From assembly GCF_036503815.1 (NCBI RefSeq), contig NZ_AP027766.1, positions 1 through 64,000 on the forward strand: a stretch of DNA of 64,000 bases, in the 5' to 3' direction. A program made the translations under genes and the position numbers. Below, in pieces: positions 63,770 to 64,000 of the stretch (its first letter is position 1; the number at the start of each line of letters is the position of its first letter). The notes under the pieces were generated by a model. It saw nothing but the letters and a program-made list of their open reading frames with translations, searched no databases and was not told the DNA's origin. The stretch comes from Escherichia coli (GTDB lineage: Bacteria; Pseudomonadota; Gammaproteobacteria; Enterobacterales; Enterobacteriaceae).

Positions 63770-64000
63770 ATGACAAATATCATTCTGTGTGATGTGACTG
63801 CCAGCGTCAGCGAACTTAAAAACGATCCGGTGGCCACCGCCAGTGCCCGCGGCGGCTACCCGGTCGAGATAATTGACCGTAACCGCCCTGTTTTTTATTG
63901 TGTGCCCGCGGCTTTGTATGAACAAATGCTCGATGAGCTGGACGAAAAAGACCTGGTGCAAACGATAACAGAACGTCAAAACCAGCCGCTGCGTGAAGTG
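63770..64000 (+). CDS. stbD: StbD/YefM-type antitoxin, cut by the window end
   Basis: 77 residues are visible. The start MTNIILCDVTASVSELKNDP and the block GGYPVEIIDRNRPVFYCVPAALYEQML match the StbD/Phd-YefM antitoxins, whose partner StbE/RelE-like toxin gene normally follows. Ribosome site GGGGGG precedes ATG. The pair would stabilise the plasmid by post-segregational killing. Confidence 0.8.
   Translation, partial: MTNIILCDVTASVSELKNDPVATASARGGYPVEIIDRNRPVFYCVPAALYEQMLDELDEKDLVQTITERQNQPLREV

Overview
The window is a multidrug-resistance conjugative plasmid from an enterobacterium (Klebsiella, Enterobacter, Escherichia or a close relative). The signs are an intact Rep_3-type RepA with iterons, a complete VirB-type conjugation system, SOS mutagenesis genes, three IS26 copies, and a resistance region whose gene order and mobile elements are typical of Enterobacterales plasmids.

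Layout. (1) 1-1.3 kb: repA and its 15-bp iterons. (2) 1.5-5.8 kb: a 257-bp MITE-like element followed by a captured chromosome-type block: truncated blc, a MlrA/BluR-like regulator, hiuH, a DUF523/DUF1722 protein and an AAA ATPase. (3) 5.8-9.7 kb: two oppositely oriented IS26 copies enclosing the 3' end of a second Rep gene, a 1.1-kb array of 30 tandem 37-bp units and a resolvase fragment. (4) 9.7-33 kb: the resistance region. It holds a class B PBP gene, a LAP-type beta-lactamase, a dead IS2-like element, qnrS1, ISKpn19, an IS91-family fragment cut by a Tn5393 end, strB-strA-sul2 read leftward, an IS5075-like element inside a Tn21-type terminal repeat, a third IS26, and a Tn1721-derived tet(A) segment flanked by 1.55-kb direct repeats. 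(5) 33-35.6 kb: a manA-like remnant, a tyrosine recombinase with a nearby palindrome, an internally deleted IS1 and a structured non-coding stretch. (6) 35.6-39.7 kb: an AT-rich four-gene leftward operon (BetR-receiver regulator, GT9-like glycosyltransferase, periplasmic molybdopterin-fold protein, hybrid histidine kinase). (7) 40-58.3 kb: rightward transfer region with virB1 to virB11 (virB3-virB4 fused), an EexN-like exclusion lipoprotein, a Cag12-like lipoprotein, TrbM, topoisomerase III, an H-NS-like protein, coupling protein, MOBC-type relaxase and Nuc nuclease. (8) 58.3-64 kb: anti-restriction and SOS module, with two genes sharing a duplicated 314-bp leader (one is ArdC), long palindromes, umuDC whose LexA box is split by an ISL3-family element, and the start of a StbD-type antitoxin gene.

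How it works together. RepA and the iterons replicate the plasmid. The VirB channel, coupling protein and MobC transfer it. TopB, the H-NS-like protein, ArdC, Nuc and UmuDC fit roles in DNA handling, silencing and survival on entry to a new host. The resistance region predicts loss of susceptibility to early beta-lactams, low-level quinolones, streptomycin, sulfonamides and tetracycline.

Most noteworthy are the four-gene signalling/envelope operon, the IS insertion exactly in the eight-base spacer of the umuDC SOS box, the 30-unit array beside a beheaded replicon, the duplicated leader giving two unrelated proteins the same N-terminus, and the very long palindromes before the coupling-protein gene and between the anti-restriction genes.
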